Source: an uncultured Sphingomonadaceae bacterium (GTDB lineage: Bacteria; Pseudomonadota; Alphaproteobacteria; Sphingomonadales; Sphingomonadaceae). From it: a stretch of DNA of 64,000 bases. The notes below the pieces were generated by a model. That model ran no database searches. It saw only the letters and a list, made by a program, of their open reading frames with translations, and had not been told where the DNA came from. Location: NCBI GenBank assembly GCA_947494305.1, contig CANLUL010000001.1, positions 1,178,001 to 1,242,000 on the forward strand, given 5' to 3'. This document shows positions 27,952 to 36,654 of this stretch, piece after piece. Positions within the stretch are counted from its first letter, which is position 1; each line of letters begins with the position of its first letter. Both the position numbers and the translations under genes were made by a program.

Positions 27952-28482
27952 TCAGTCGTCATCTTTCCGGTATTTGTCGTGACAGGCTTTACATGTGCCG
28001 CCGAGTTCTTTCATCGCGCCGCCAATAGCTGCTGCGTCGCCGCCTTGCGCCGCTTCACTAAATTTTGCGGCCGCGCCCTGCATATCAGAAACTTTGGTGA
28101 GAAAGTCTGGTTTATCTTCCCAGATCACAGCCAGTGCATCGGTTTCAACGCCAGAATCAGGGCCTGTTCCTTCTGGAAACCAATCCTCCATCCCGGTAGA
28201 TTTTTCGACGACACTCGCCGCCGCGGCCTGGATAACGGCCATGTCCGGGCTGCCAGATTTCAATTGGTCGCCAGCGCCTTTCAACGCATCACCGATAGCT
28301 TCGAGTGCATCATGGCGTAGTTTAATCTGTTCGGCGACTGTCATCCCATTGGCCAGAACCGTTGTACCCGCGTCGCTTGTGGCTTCCGATGCCGCTTCTG
28401 AATCTCCACTTTGTCCACATGCTGATAGTAAAACAACACCAGCGACTGATGTGCACAAAAGACCAATTTTCCGATTAAGCAT
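27952..28482 (-). CDS. Lipoprotein cytochrome c'
   Basis: 176-residue c-type cytochrome of the four-helix cytochrome c' type. An N-terminal signal with lipobox LLSAC marks it as a lipoprotein; the linker is Ser/Ala-rich. The helical domain starts near residue 50 with MTVAEQIKLRHDALEAIG, and the single heme site CKACH is at residues 164-168, close to the C-terminus as expected. ATG at 28482 has GGAG six bases upstream and gives the cleaner signal; ATG at 28494 is an alternative. Cytochromes c' bind NO or act as electron carriers; this one is coupled with a cytochrome b561. It starts 73 bases after tpiA and might be read from its promoter. Confidence 0.9.
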   Translation of the reverse strand: MLNRKIGLLCTSVAGVVLLSACGQSGDSEAASEATSDAGTTVLANGMTVAEQIKLRHDALEAIGDALKGAGDQLKSGSPDMAVIQAAAASVVEKSTGMEDWFPEGTGPDSGVETDALAVIWEDKPDFLTKVSDMQGAAAKFSEAAQGGDAAAIGGAMKELGGTCKACHDKYRKDDD

Positions 28483-28555
28483 CAAATTCTCCATTTTTGC
28501 GATGAGTTTGAGGGTAACGAACCTATATCAAATTACAAGGGAAACGCAGTTCTGA

Positions 28556-29302
28556 TCAAAAAGCCGACGCAGCTTCGATAATCGGCCCAAATTTTTCAGC
28601 ATTCAAACTAGCACCGCCAACAAGTCCTCCATCTACGTTAGGGACGGCCAAAAGCTCTGACGCATTGCCACCATTCATTGAACCACCATAGAGAATGCGA
28701 ACGGCATCGCTGCCCTCGCCCATCAATGCACCAAGTTTGTTACGTATCGCTGCGTGCATTTCTTCAACATCCGAAGCCTCCGGAACGCGCCCGGTGCCGA
28801 TTGCCCAGACCGGTTCATATGCAATTGTTAGCCATGAAGCATCAGCGCCTTCGGGAAATGAGCCTGACAATTGGCCCGTGACGACAGCCACGGCTTGTCC
28901 AGCATCTCGCTCTTCTTCCGTCTCTCCCACACAGATGATCGCGCCCAAGCCTGCCGCATGGGCGGCTTCTGCTTTGGCTTTTACATCCTCATCGGATTCG
29001 CCATGATCTGCGCGGCGTTCACTATGCCCCAAAATCGAATAAGTCGCACCGGCTTCCTTGATCATCGCGGCGGACAAGTTTCCAGTATGGGCACCGTTTT
29101 CGTTAAAATGGCAATCCTGTGCGCCGATGGCGAACCCCGGATTAGCAGCGTTCGCAGAAGCGATTAGCGTGGCTGGCGGGCAAATTCCTGCATCCACATT
29201 ATCATGTTTTGCGGCAACTGCTGCTATCGCTGCTATATCAGACAGCTGCTGCTGCAGACCGTTCATCTTCCAGTTTCCAACAATATATTTGCGGTTTGCC
29301 AT
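28556..29302 (-). CDS. tpiA: Triose-phosphate isomerase
   Basis: TIM of 248 aa, interconverting dihydroxyacetone phosphate and glyceraldehyde 3-phosphate. Visible motifs are VGNWKMNG (Lys near residue 12), SILGHSERR (catalytic His near 92), the catalytic Glu in [12 protein letters not shown] (about 164) with the mobile loop, and the phosphate-binding [14 protein letters not shown] and [10 protein letters not shown] near the end. It diverges from ppiD across about 150 bases that contain a heat-shock-like promoter for ppiD. Confidence 0.97.
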   Translation of the reverse strand: MANRKYIVGNWKMNGLQQQLSDIAAIAAVAAKHDNVDAGICPPATLIASANAANPGFAIGAQDCHFNENGAHTGNLSAAMIKEAGATYSILGHSERRADHGESDEDVKAKAEAAHAAGLGAIICVGETEEERDAGQAVAVVTGQLSGSFPEGADASWLTIAYEPVWAIGTGRVPEASDVEEMHAAIRNKLGALMGEGSDAVRILYGGSMNGGNASELLAVPNVDGGLVGGASLNAEKFGPIIEAASAF

Positions 29303-29384
29303 GACTTTGCCCTGTTCTTTTGGTTTGATTTACATCGTCGCTAACAAAAAAAACCGTCCTTGCCAATTTGCTTGCGCCGTTTCT

Positions 29385-29413
29385 CTTGAACCCGGATAGC
29401 AAGACCCCTAAAG
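29385..29413 (+). promoter_or_regulatory. Heat-shock-like promoter before ppiD
   Basis: CTTGAA (29385-29390) and CCCCTAAAG (29405-29413) are separated by 14 bases, close to the E. coli sigma-32 pattern CTTGAA-N13/14-CCCCATNT. It lies 43 bases before the ppiD start. The E. coli ppiD gene is a known heat-shock regulon member. Confidence 0.5.
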
Positions 29414-29455
29414 CAATCGGATTGTGGTTCCCCTGAAACAGGTTGTTTGAACAAT

Positions 29456-31408
29456 ATGATTAGTTTTTTCCGGCGCATATTCGCATCCAAAATTGGATTG
29501 GCGCTCACTTTGGGCTTTGTAGGTCTTATCGCATTTGCGTTTGCTACTGCAGATGTGTCGAGCTCAGGCTCATTTGGTGGTGTTACGGGCTCCGGAACTG
29601 CCGCAACGGTTGGTGAACTCGAACTGACCACCGCTGAACTAAATCAATCGGTCAACAACGCTTTTCGCGCAGAGCAACGCGAGAACACTCAGTTGGATTT
29701 AAAATCCTATATCGACGGAGGCGGGTTTGACAGCGTGTTGGATCGTCTGATCAACAGCTTTGCCATAGCCGCCTTTGGTGAGAAATATGGCATGACTGCC
29801 GGCAAGCGACTTGTTGATGCAGAGATTGCAGACATTCCTTCTTTTCAAGGCGCAGATGGTCAATTTAGCGAAGAGAATTTTCGGCGCGCGCTGCAACAGC
29901 AAGGCATCAATGAAAAGCAAATCCGCGATGACTTTACGCGCAACCTTCTCGCAGAACAGCTATTAACACCTGCCGGATTTGGCGCTTTTGTGCCCCAAAA
30001 ACTGGTTGTGCCTTACGCTTCTCTATTGCTGGAAGGACGTGAAGGACAAATTGCCGTTGTTCCATCAACCGCATTTATTGATCAAACGAAGCCAGCTGAA
30101 GCTGCGGTCAAAGCCTTCTATAGCAAGAATAGCGAGCGCTACACGATCCCGGAACGCAGAACGATTAGCTATGCTCTGTTCGACAAATCGCGCTTCAACG
30201 ACAAGATCAAACCGACTGACAAGGAAATTGAGGGCTACTATAACCTCAACAAGGATACCTATGCAGCCAGTGAAACACGCAATCTGCAACAAGTTATTCT
30301 TCCCACAGAAGCCGCAGCGAAAGCATTGGTAGATCAAATAAATGGTGGCAGTGCCATGACCGAAGCAGCGCAGGCCGTCGGCCTGTCAGCTGCTGAGATT
30401 GGATCTGTGAGCAAATCCAGTTTTGCCGAAACAGCATCGCAAGCAGTTGCAGATGCCGTATTTTCAATCGGCGCCGGTAAAGTATCGACACCTGCCCAGA
30501 GTGCACTGGGGTGGCATATCGTCCGCGTTGTAAGTGTGGATCAAGTCGCTGGAAAAACGCTCGCACAAGCACGTACCGAAATTGTCCAGCAGCTGACTGC
30601 TGAAAAAACTGATGAAGCTCTCGCCGAGTTGACCGTACGAATGGAAGATGAGTTTGCGGCAGGCTCTTCACTGAGTGATGTAGCGAAAGCTGAAGAATTG
30701 CAGATAGAGTCAACTCCGGCGTTGTTGGCCAACGGACAAAATCCAAATGATCAAAATTATCGACCTATCCCAGAAATGCAGCGCATATTGCCTCTCGCTT
30801 TTTCTGTTGAAGAGGATTCATCTGCACAAGTGGTCGAGATCGTTCCCGGTCAACAATATGCAATCATGGCAGTAACCAATATTCAGGAAGCTGCACCTCC
30901 ACCACTCGACTCTATCAAGTCGTTGGTAGAACGCGATTTTGTGCTTGATCAGGGGTCGAAGAAAGCAAAAGCAGTTGCTGATAAGATCGCCAAGCAGGTC
31001 AGTGAGGGAACGGCTCTTTCTAAAGCTATTGCAGATGCGAAGGTCAATCTACCTGCGATCGATCGGGTAAAGAGTACACGGGCAGAACTGGCGCAGATGA
31101 GCCAACAAGGGCAGGTTCCTCCTCCTCTATCCCTCATGTTCTCCATGGCGGAAGGTACCGCTAAGGCACTGCGTGCTCCCCGTGATCAAGGATGGTTTAT
31201 TGTGGCTCTAGACAAGGTAATTCCTGGCGAGGCAGCTGCACGACAAGACTTGTTGGCTGCTACCACAGCCCAGTTCAAGCAAGTGTTTGGCAACGAATAT
31301 ACCGAGCAATTTGTCAATGCGATGAAAGAAGATGTTGGTGTTGAGCGCAATGAGAGCGCACTTAGAACCACAAAAAGCCAGTTAACCGGCCGCAACAGAC
31401 GCAATTGA
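29456..31408 (+). CDS. ppiD: PpiD/SurA-like periplasmic peptidylprolyl isomerase
   Basis: Inner-membrane anchored chaperone of 650 aa. Order: short cytoplasmic basic tail, one membrane helix (about residues 12-33), SurA_N-type region (about 50-200), a parvulin (rotamase) domain in the 250-370 region ending GWHIVRVVSV, and a second parvulin-like C-terminal part. The role, by family, is folding of newly exported proteins at the Sec exit. The ATG at 29456 was chosen; a TTG three codons upstream is in frame. It overlaps the trpE region at 31405-31408 and so may share its transcript with trpE. A heat-shock-type promoter is upstream. Confidence 0.88.
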   Translation: MISFFRRIFASKIGLALTLGFVGLIAFAFATADVSSSGSFGGVTGSGTAATVGELELTTAELNQSVNNAFRAEQRENTQLDLKSYIDGGGFDSVLDRLINSFAIAAFGEKYGMTAGKRLVDAEIADIPSFQGADGQFSEENFRRALQQQGINEKQIRDDFTRNLLAEQLLTPAGFGAFVPQKLVVPYASLLLEGREGQIAVVPSTAFIDQTKPAEAAVKAFYSKNSERYTIPERRTISYALFDKSRFNDKIKPTDKEIEGYYNLNKDTYAASETRNLQQVILPTEAAAKALVDQINGGSAMTEAAQAVGLSAAEIGSVSKSSFAETASQAVADAVFSIGAGKVSTPAQSALGWHIVRVVSVDQVAGKTLAQARTEIVQQLTAEKTDEALAELTVRMEDEFAAGSSLSDVAKAEELQIESTPALLANGQNPNDQNYRPIPEMQRILPLAFSVEEDSSAQVVEIVPGQQYAIMAVTNIQEAAPPPLDSIKSLVERDFVLDQGSKKAKAVADKIAKQVSEGTALSKAIADAKVNLPAIDRVKSTRAELAQMSQQGQVPPPLSLMFSMAEGTAKALRAPRDQGWFIVALDKVIPGEAAARQDLLAATTAQFKQVFGNEYTEQFVNAMKEDVGVERNESALRTTKSQLTGRNRRN

Positions 31409-31416
31409 TTCGAGAT

Positions 31417-32940
31417 ATGGCGGGCAGTTCCAATATTGACGCTGCTAGCGATGCGCTAAATTCTGGCAAACCGTCACTTATTTGGCGCAAACAGGTTGCC
31501 GATACCGAAACACCGGTGTCCGCCGCGCTTAAGCTTATGGAAAGCGAACGCGGCGATTTCCTGCTCGAGTCAGTCGAGGCTGGTGAAACGCGGCGCCGTC
31601 ATAGCTTAATCGGCCTGGCTCCAGATTTAGTTTTCCGGGCAGATGATGAGAGCGCCGCAATCAATCGAAAATGGTTATCCGATCGCAATGCTTTTGAAAG
31701 CGAAGAAGCCGATAGCCTCAAAGCGTTGCGCAGTCTCGTCAATGATTGTCAAATGCACGTCCCTGAGGAACTTCCGCGTGCCCTCGCCTGTTTGGTCGGA
31801 TATTTTGGATATGAAACCATTGGGCTAGTCGAAAAATTACCGCGCGCATCACAATCGGAACTAGATTTACCCGATATGCTTTTTGTCAGACCAACCGTCA
31901 TATTGATATTTGACCGATTGGCGGACGAACTTTTTATGGTTGCACCTGTTTGGCCGGAAACCAAAGGTGATGCACAAACCAAAATTGCCCGAGCAGAAGA
32001 CCGCCTGGACGAGGTTGAACGGAAACTAGCCGCAGCAGTCCCGTTCGCGAGCAAAACTCAAAAACAAAGTTTCGATCCTGGTAGCATCAGTTATCAACCC
32101 CAGATTGATCCAAAGCAATATGAGAAAATGGTCCTAAGCGCCAAGGAGTATATTGAGGCCGGCGATATCTTTCAGGTCGTTTTGGCACAGCGATTTACTA
32201 CGCCTTTCGAACTGCCACCCATTGAGCTATATCGAGCTTTGCGGCGAATAAATCCCTCTCCGTTTTTATTTTTCCTCGATCTACCTGGATTTGCACTGAC
32301 TGGATCTAGCCCGGAAATTTTGGTGCGCTCTCGTGATGGTGAGGTTACAATCCGTCCAATAGCCGGCACGCGACCACGAGGACAAAGCGCTGCAGAAGAC
32401 AAGATTAATCGTGATAGTTTACTCGCTGATCCCAAAGAACGCGCCGAGCATCTTATGCTTCTTGATCTCGGTCGAAATGATGTTGGCCGGGTAGCCACGG
32501 CAAACAGCGTTGAAGTGACAGATAGCTATACGGTCGAGTTTTATAGTCATGTCATGCATATCGTTTCCAACGTGGTCGGAGAACTTGCGCCAGACAAGGA
32601 TGCCCTAGACGCACTTTTCGCTGGCTTTCCAGCAGGAACAGTCAGCGGTGCGCCGAAGGTTCGTGCTTGTGAGATTATTGCCGAGTTAGAACCAGAAACG
32701 CGAGGCGCTTATGCAGGCGGAGTCGGCTATTTCTCTCCCGATGGCAGCATGGATAGCTGTATTGTTTTGAGAACCGGAATTGTGAAGGACGGCACCCTAC
32801 ATGTTCAAGCAGGAGCGGGCATAGTTGCGGATAGCAATCCAGCTTACGAACAAGCGGAATGCGAAGCAAAGGCCGGTGCGTTGTTGGCTGCTGCCAAAGA
32901 AGCCGTGAAACGAGCGCAAGATATTGGATTTGGCCAGTAG
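31417..32940 (+). CDS. trpE: Anthranilate synthase component I
   Basis: TrpE of 507 aa, which makes anthranilate from chorismate using ammonia from TrpG. The chorismate-binding C-terminal half is complete: FQVVLAQRF, SPEILVRSRDGEVTIRPIAGTRPRG, LADPKERAEHLMLLDLGRNDVGRV, and FPAGTVSGAPKVRACEIIAELEPETRGAYAGGVGYF. N-terminal residues LESVEAGETRRRHSLIG are in the tryptophan feedback region of the family. ATG at 31417; TTG at 31405 overlaps the ppiD stop and is possible. No leader-peptide attenuator was seen. The subunit gene trpG is 1.6 kb downstream, separated by four genes or intergenic elements. Confidence 0.95.
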   Translation: MAGSSNIDAASDALNSGKPSLIWRKQVADTETPVSAALKLMESERGDFLLESVEAGETRRRHSLIGLAPDLVFRADDESAAINRKWLSDRNAFESEEADSLKALRSLVNDCQMHVPEELPRALACLVGYFGYETIGLVEKLPRASQSELDLPDMLFVRPTVILIFDRLADELFMVAPVWPETKGDAQTKIARAEDRLDEVERKLAAAVPFASKTQKQSFDPGSISYQPQIDPKQYEKMVLSAKEYIEAGDIFQVVLAQRFTTPFELPPIELYRALRRINPSPFLFFLDLPGFALTGSSPEILVRSRDGEVTIRPIAGTRPRGQSAAEDKINRDSLLADPKERAEHLMLLDLGRNDVGRVATANSVEVTDSYTVEFYSHVMHIVSNVVGELAPDKDALDALFAGFPAGTVSGAPKVRACEIIAELEPETRGAYAGGVGYFSPDGSMDSCIVLRTGIVKDGTLHVQAGAGIVADSNPAYEQAECEAKAGALLAAAKEAVKRAQDIGFGQ

Positions 32941-33269
32941 GTTCGCGGTGATTGGCAGGCAAATCTCCTGCTCCATAAGACGCGTTCAACCCAATTCAGA
33001 TATTCAAGTTTATTGTAACTTTGCATAGAAAAAGCGAGTTTACGGAACGGCAAAATTTTGCCGCCATCTGGCAAAACTCTGCCTCTTTCCCTTCCAATTA
33101 GTTGTAATACTAAACGGCCATAAACCCCAGTAATTTGGGATTTATCTCCCAAAGCCCACAATGGCACGAGTGTTGCTAATCTATCTGCAACTTAACAATC
33201 CAGTTGAGAATTACAGGGATCGTATCGCTCATTGGCGTTGACCCAAACTAAAAAGGAAGGGCAGCCCGA
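32941..33269. other. Intergenic region with two palindromes and one hairpin
   Basis: 329 bases after trpE with no gene. It contains CGGCAAAATTTTGCCG (33048-33063), a perfect 16-base palindrome; GGCAAAACTCTGCC (33070-33083), an imperfect copy whose centre is 21 bases from the first; and TTTGGGA-tttatc-TCCCAAA (33134-33153), a 7-pair hairpin without a T tract. The repeated palindromes look like operator sites for the following gene. Confidence 0.55.
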
Positions 33270-33464
33270 ATGGCTATCACAACAACTTTTATTTTACCTC
33301 TAAGCTTAGCGGTGTTTGGTAACGTGCTTGCAGATAACCCATCCATTTCCTTTTCCCAAATTCAAAGCTTGGACGAGAAAGTGCTCATTCAGTGCACAGA
33401 GGTTACTCTGCAGTACAAGGCGGGCAACAAGGTTAAAAACACGACCAGCAATGACTGCGAATAA
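33270..33464 (+). CDS. Small exported protein, unknown function
   Basis: 64-residue protein with a signal peptide (MAITTTFILPLSLAVFGNVLA) and probable cleavage after residue 21, leaving about 43 residues with two cysteines (CTEVTLQYKAGNKVKNTTSNDC) that could form a disulfide. AAGGAAGG upstream is a good ribosome binding site. I do not recognise the family. It is followed after 51 bases by a second exported protein on the same strand, so they may form an operon. Small size limits confidence. Confidence 0.6.
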   Translation: MAITTTFILPLSLAVFGNVLADNPSISFSQIQSLDEKVLIQCTEVTLQYKAGNKVKNTTSNDCE

Positions 33465-33515
33465 CGTCAGCAATAAAGACAGAAAGTATCAAACGATATG
33501 GAAAGGATAGTGACC

Positions 33516-34079
33516 ATGCTTCACGCAAAAACACTGACTTCAACAATTGCCGTATTCGGTTTTAGCTTGGCAACACCAATATCTGCACAATCACCGGATA
33601 GCGCGCCTTCTTTGGAGGAATATGAAGACGTTGGCCGCGGAATGGGTATGGCGTGGTATTTCCATACAAATGATGGCAATCCCATCCTGGAATTTGGCGT
33701 AAAAGAAACCAGCCATCGGCTCGATCGACTATGGGAATTTTCATGTGCGAATTTGGCGGATGACAATAGTACCATTTCCAACACCATTTTTGCCAAACCT
33801 CGTGAAGTTAGGCGAAATGATCAATTTGGCTTTTCCATTCGCATTGACAATGGAAAGTCATTTGGACTGGTTGGCCGGCGAGCGGCCTTTGATATTCAAG
33901 GCACTGAAACCTATTTTCCTCAGTTTAAAATTCCGGAAAACCATAGCCTCTGGAATGCTTTGCAACGTGGGGAGCGCGCCTTTGTCAATTTGAATGGAAA
34001 CAAGTTTTCAATCCATCTCGATGGATCCTCGCGGGCCATCAATGCTTTCCTAACCGCCTGTAAAAGTGGTTCTCTTTGA
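33516..34079 (+). CDS. Exported protein of unknown function
   Basis: 187-residue protein. The N-terminus LHAKTLTSTIAVFGFSLATPISAQ is a signal peptide with a probable cleavage after about residue 24. The mature part has no motif I recognise: a WYFHTNDGNPILEFG segment, two Cys in the mature protein, and an ending SRAINAFLTACKSGSL. ATG at 33516 follows AAGGATAGTGACC; the in-frame ATG at 33498 adds six residues. It forms a pair with the small exported protein upstream, in the gap that separates trpE from trpG. Confidence 0.72.
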   Translation: MLHAKTLTSTIAVFGFSLATPISAQSPDSAPSLEEYEDVGRGMGMAWYFHTNDGNPILEFGVKETSHRLDRLWEFSCANLADDNSTISNTIFAKPREVRRNDQFGFSIRIDNGKSFGLVGRRAAFDIQGTETYFPQFKIPENHSLWNALQRGERAFVNLNGNKFSIHLDGSSRAINAFLTACKSGSL

Positions 34080-34092
34080 AGCGTTAGATTGA

Positions 34093-34113
34093 TCTATATA
34101 ATGATGATATAGA
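34093..34113. repeat. AT-rich hairpin between convergent genes
   Basis: TCTATAT (34093-34099) and ATATAGA (34107-34113) pair perfectly around a seven-base loop. No T tract follows on either strand, so it is a weak terminator candidate at best. Confidence 0.4.
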
Positions 34114-34135
34114 CCAAGCGGCTATCTTTCACGCT

Positions 34136-34438
34136 CTATTCAAGCATCTTCGGTGCTTCTTTCTGAAGCTTTTCCTTAATTTTGTTGGCAAACATCGCCA
34201 GCATGGGTGGTAGATCGAATATCCCGTAAACCTCATCCTCACGCACTTGCATTTCGCAACCGATCCGCTGACCAAGCGCTTCGATTGTGCAATGCATATG
34301 ATCCCCTTGCCAGTGATGATCAGACAACGTCGCTCCCGGAATCACTTCGCTCAACGTATGGATGCCGCTGCCAATCCGACTCTTGGCTTCGTCTAGTCCA
34401 ATTTCATGCGGGATGTTGACGGTTAAAGGTTGACCCAT
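34136..34438 (-). CDS. Polyhydroxyalkanoic acid system (PHA_gran_rgn) family protein
   Basis: 100-residue protein of the family annotated polyhydroxyalkanoic acid system protein / PHA granule regulator. It opens MGQPLTVNIPHEIGLDEAKSRI, has a central HHWQGDHMHCTIEALGQRIGCEMQVREDEV beta-rich stretch and ends FANKIKEKLQKEAPKMLE. The fold resembles the START-like/phasin-associated group in sphingomonads; its role is not proven. It is on the minus strand against its neighbours, between the exported pair and trpG. Confidence 0.8.
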   Translation of the reverse strand: MGQPLTVNIPHEIGLDEAKSRIGSGIHTLSEVIPGATLSDHHWQGDHMHCTIEALGQRIGCEMQVREDEVYGIFDLPPMLAMFANKIKEKLQKEAPKMLE

Positions 34439-34550
34439 ATTGATGCTCCTGTTGATGCAACTGTATCAACATACCCATACACGTCAACGATCAACAATTG
34501 TCGTCGACAAATGCTTGGCCTGAGCCGGTTTTGCCATTAGGCAACTGGGC

Positions 34551-35135
34551 ATGATCCTCGTTATCGACAACTATGACAGCTTTACCTTCAACCTGGTCCA
34601 CTATTTGATGGAATTGGGTGCAGAGGTGCAAGTGGAGCGCAATGATGCGCTGACCGCCAAACAGGCGCTGGAAACCGGCGCCGACGCTTTTTTGATTTCT
34701 CCTGGACCCTGTACACCGAACGAGGCCGGCGTTTCTCTTGATCTGGTTGCAGCCTGTGCAGACGCCGAGAAACCTCTTTTGGGAGTTTGTCTGGGACATC
34801 AGAGTATTGGTCAACATTTTGGTGGTAAAGTTGTGCGGGGCGGGTTGATGCATGGCAAGACATCACCCGTAAGCCATGACAATAGCGGCGTGTTCCATGA
34901 CATTCCATCGCCTTACACGGCGACCCGCTATCACTCTTTAATTGTTGAACAGATTCCTGATTGTTTGATCACAAACGCATCTGCCGATGATGGATCTGTC
35001 ATGGGATTTCGGCATGAGAGTCTGCCAATTCACGGCGTACAATTTCATCCCGAAAGCATCGCCACAGAACATGGCCATGCCTTGCTAGCCAATTTTATGA
35101 ACATTGCGGGATTGAGACCCAAACAGCTGGCTTAA
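34551..35135 (+). CDS. trpG: Anthranilate synthase component II (glutamine amidotransferase)
   Basis: TrpG/PabA type glutaminase of 194 aa. [14 protein letters not shown] begins the domain, [11 protein letters not shown] and [15 protein letters not shown] (catalytic Cys near residue 84) follow, and [13 protein letters not shown] carries the catalytic His-Glu pair near 168-170. It feeds ammonia to TrpE and may also serve folate synthesis. Its stop overlaps by one base the ATG of the YcxB-like gene, and trpD and trpC follow. Confidence 0.95.
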   Translation: MILVIDNYDSFTFNLVHYLMELGAEVQVERNDALTAKQALETGADAFLISPGPCTPNEAGVSLDLVAACADAEKPLLGVCLGHQSIGQHFGGKVVRGGLMHGKTSPVSHDNSGVFHDIPSPYTATRYHSLIVEQIPDCLITNASADDGSVMGFRHESLPIHGVQFHPESIATEHGHALLANFMNIAGLRPKQLA

Positions 35136-35668
35136 TGGAAAAGATTGTTTTCACTCCCTCCGAACAGGATTTGATGAGCGCCTATGGACTGCACATAGGG
35201 CGTTATAGCGGGAAGCGTTTAATCTGGATGCTGGCTATTGGCCTTATGATCGGCGTCGGATTGGCCGTGATGGATGGTTTCTCAGATCCTTTCGCCTCAA
35301 TAATCACCATTTTGAGTATGGTCATCTGGGCCGCCATCGTGGTGGCTATCATACAGTTTCTCATACCGCGCTATTGGGTGCCGCGGCTGGCGCGAAAGAC
35401 GTATGCACAGCAAAAAGATCTCCGCTTAGAGACAACAACCTGGTGGGATGACGAGAAACTATTTTCCAGCAATGAGCAAACCAAGGCGCATTTCGAGTTT
35501 GTCGATATGGTGAAATGGTTGGCAAATGATGATACGCTGCTCATCTACCGTTCGGACCATCTGTTCAATTTCTTGCCGGTCCGCGTTTTTCGAAACAACG
35601 CAGAATTGGATGCTCTAATTCGCAGATTGCAAGATGCAGGTATCACTGGGGAAAGAAAAACAAAATGA
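35135..35668 (+). CDS. YcxB-like membrane protein inserted between trpG and trpD
   Basis: 177-residue protein with an N-terminal soluble segment, two membrane helices (about residues 26-47 and 52-75) and a C-terminal soluble domain containing TTWWDDEKLFSSNEQTKAHFEFVDMVKWLANDDTLLIYRS. That arrangement and the last segment are typical of the YcxB family, whose function is unknown. The start overlaps the trpG stop by one base and the end overlaps the trpD start by four, so it is made together with tryptophan enzymes although it has no obvious link to that pathway. Confidence 0.78.
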   Translation: MEKIVFTPSEQDLMSAYGLHIGRYSGKRLIWMLAIGLMIGVGLAVMDGFSDPFASIITILSMVIWAAIVVAIIQFLIPRYWVPRLARKTYAQQKDLRLETTTWWDDEKLFSSNEQTKAHFEFVDMVKWLANDDTLLIYRSDHLFNFLPVRVFRNNAELDALIRRLQDAGITGERKTK

Positions 35669-36654
35669 ATAGCTTGCCTGATCCGCAATCCGACCTGTCC
35701 GTTGATGATGCCAGGGCTGCTTTTTCCGCCATATTGGATGGACAGTGCGATACGGATACCATCAAAAGCTTCCTGACTGGACTGGCTGATCGCGGTGAAA
35801 CGGCGACTGAAATCGCAGCCGCCGCAACAGAGATGCGCGCGCGGATGATCACTGTGAACGCGCCATCCAACGCCATTGATGTGTGCGGCACTGGCGGCGA
35901 CGGTAGCCATAGTCTGAATATCTCGACTGCCACCGCGTTGGTTGTCGCGGCCTGTGATGTGCCGATGGCCAAACATGGGAATCGTGCTGCATCGAGCAAA
36001 TCGGGCGCTGCGGACACATTGGAGGCTTTGGGCCTCGATTTGGCAAAGGCGGCCAACAATGGCGAAGAAAGTTTACGCGAAATCGGTATCGCATTTTTCT
36101 TTGCGCCCAATCATCACCCGGCATTGGGGCCACTCGCACCAATCCGTAAGGAAATTGGCAGGCGCACAATATTCAACCTGCTTGGCCCCCTATGTAACCC
36201 AGCGCAGGTAAGGCGCCAGTTAATCGGCGTTGCTTCTCCCGATTTGGTGGAACGATATGCGGCGGCGGCAAGCCAGTTGGGCTATGATAAAGTGATGATC
36301 GTTTCGGGAGAGGAAGGGCTCGACGAGTTGAGTATCTCTGGACCATCTAAGATAGCGCTTGTCGAAAATGGCAATGTTACTTTGAACCGCATCAGACCGG
36401 ATGATATTGGATTACAGATGCATGGTGCGGAAGCGATAAAAGGCGGCGATGCGCAATTTAACGCTGCGGCCCTTCGTGATCTACTGATGGGTGAAAAATC
36501 AGCCCATCGCGATGCGGTATTGCTCAACAGCGCGGGCGCATTGATGGTTGCGGGTGAAGTGGATAGCTGGGAAGAAGGCGTCGAAGAAGCCGCAGAAGCC
36601 ATTGACAAAGGCCTTGCAAAAGCGCTCCTGGACTGCTGGATTGCCAACCAATGA
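35665..36654 (+). CDS. trpD: Anthranilate phosphoribosyltransferase
   Basis: TrpD of 329 aa, transferring phosphoribose from PRPP to anthranilate. The PRPP loop [15 protein letters not shown] (about residues 74-88), [22 protein letters not shown] and NLLGPLCNP motifs are intact. The ATG at 35665 overlaps the YcxB-like gene and the end overlaps trpC by 4 bases. Confidence 0.96.
   Translation: MNSLPDPQSDLSVDDARAAFSAILDGQCDTDTIKSFLTGLADRGETATEIAAAATEMRARMITVNAPSNAIDVCGTGGDGSHSLNISTATALVVAACDVPMAKHGNRAASSKSGAADTLEALGLDLAKAANNGEESLREIGIAFFFAPNHHPALGPLAPIRKEIGRRTIFNLLGPLCNPAQVRRQLIGVASPDLVERYAAAASQLGYDKVMIVSGEEGLDELSISGPSKIALVENGNVTLNRIRPDDIGLQMHGAEAIKGGDAQFNAAALRDLLMGEKSAHRDAVLLNSAGALMVAGEVDSWEEGVEEAAEAIDKGLAKALLDCWIANQ

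Noticed and set aside
34093-34113. AT-rich hairpin as a terminator of the exported-protein gene
   Set aside because: No T tract on either strand; kept only as a repeat feature.
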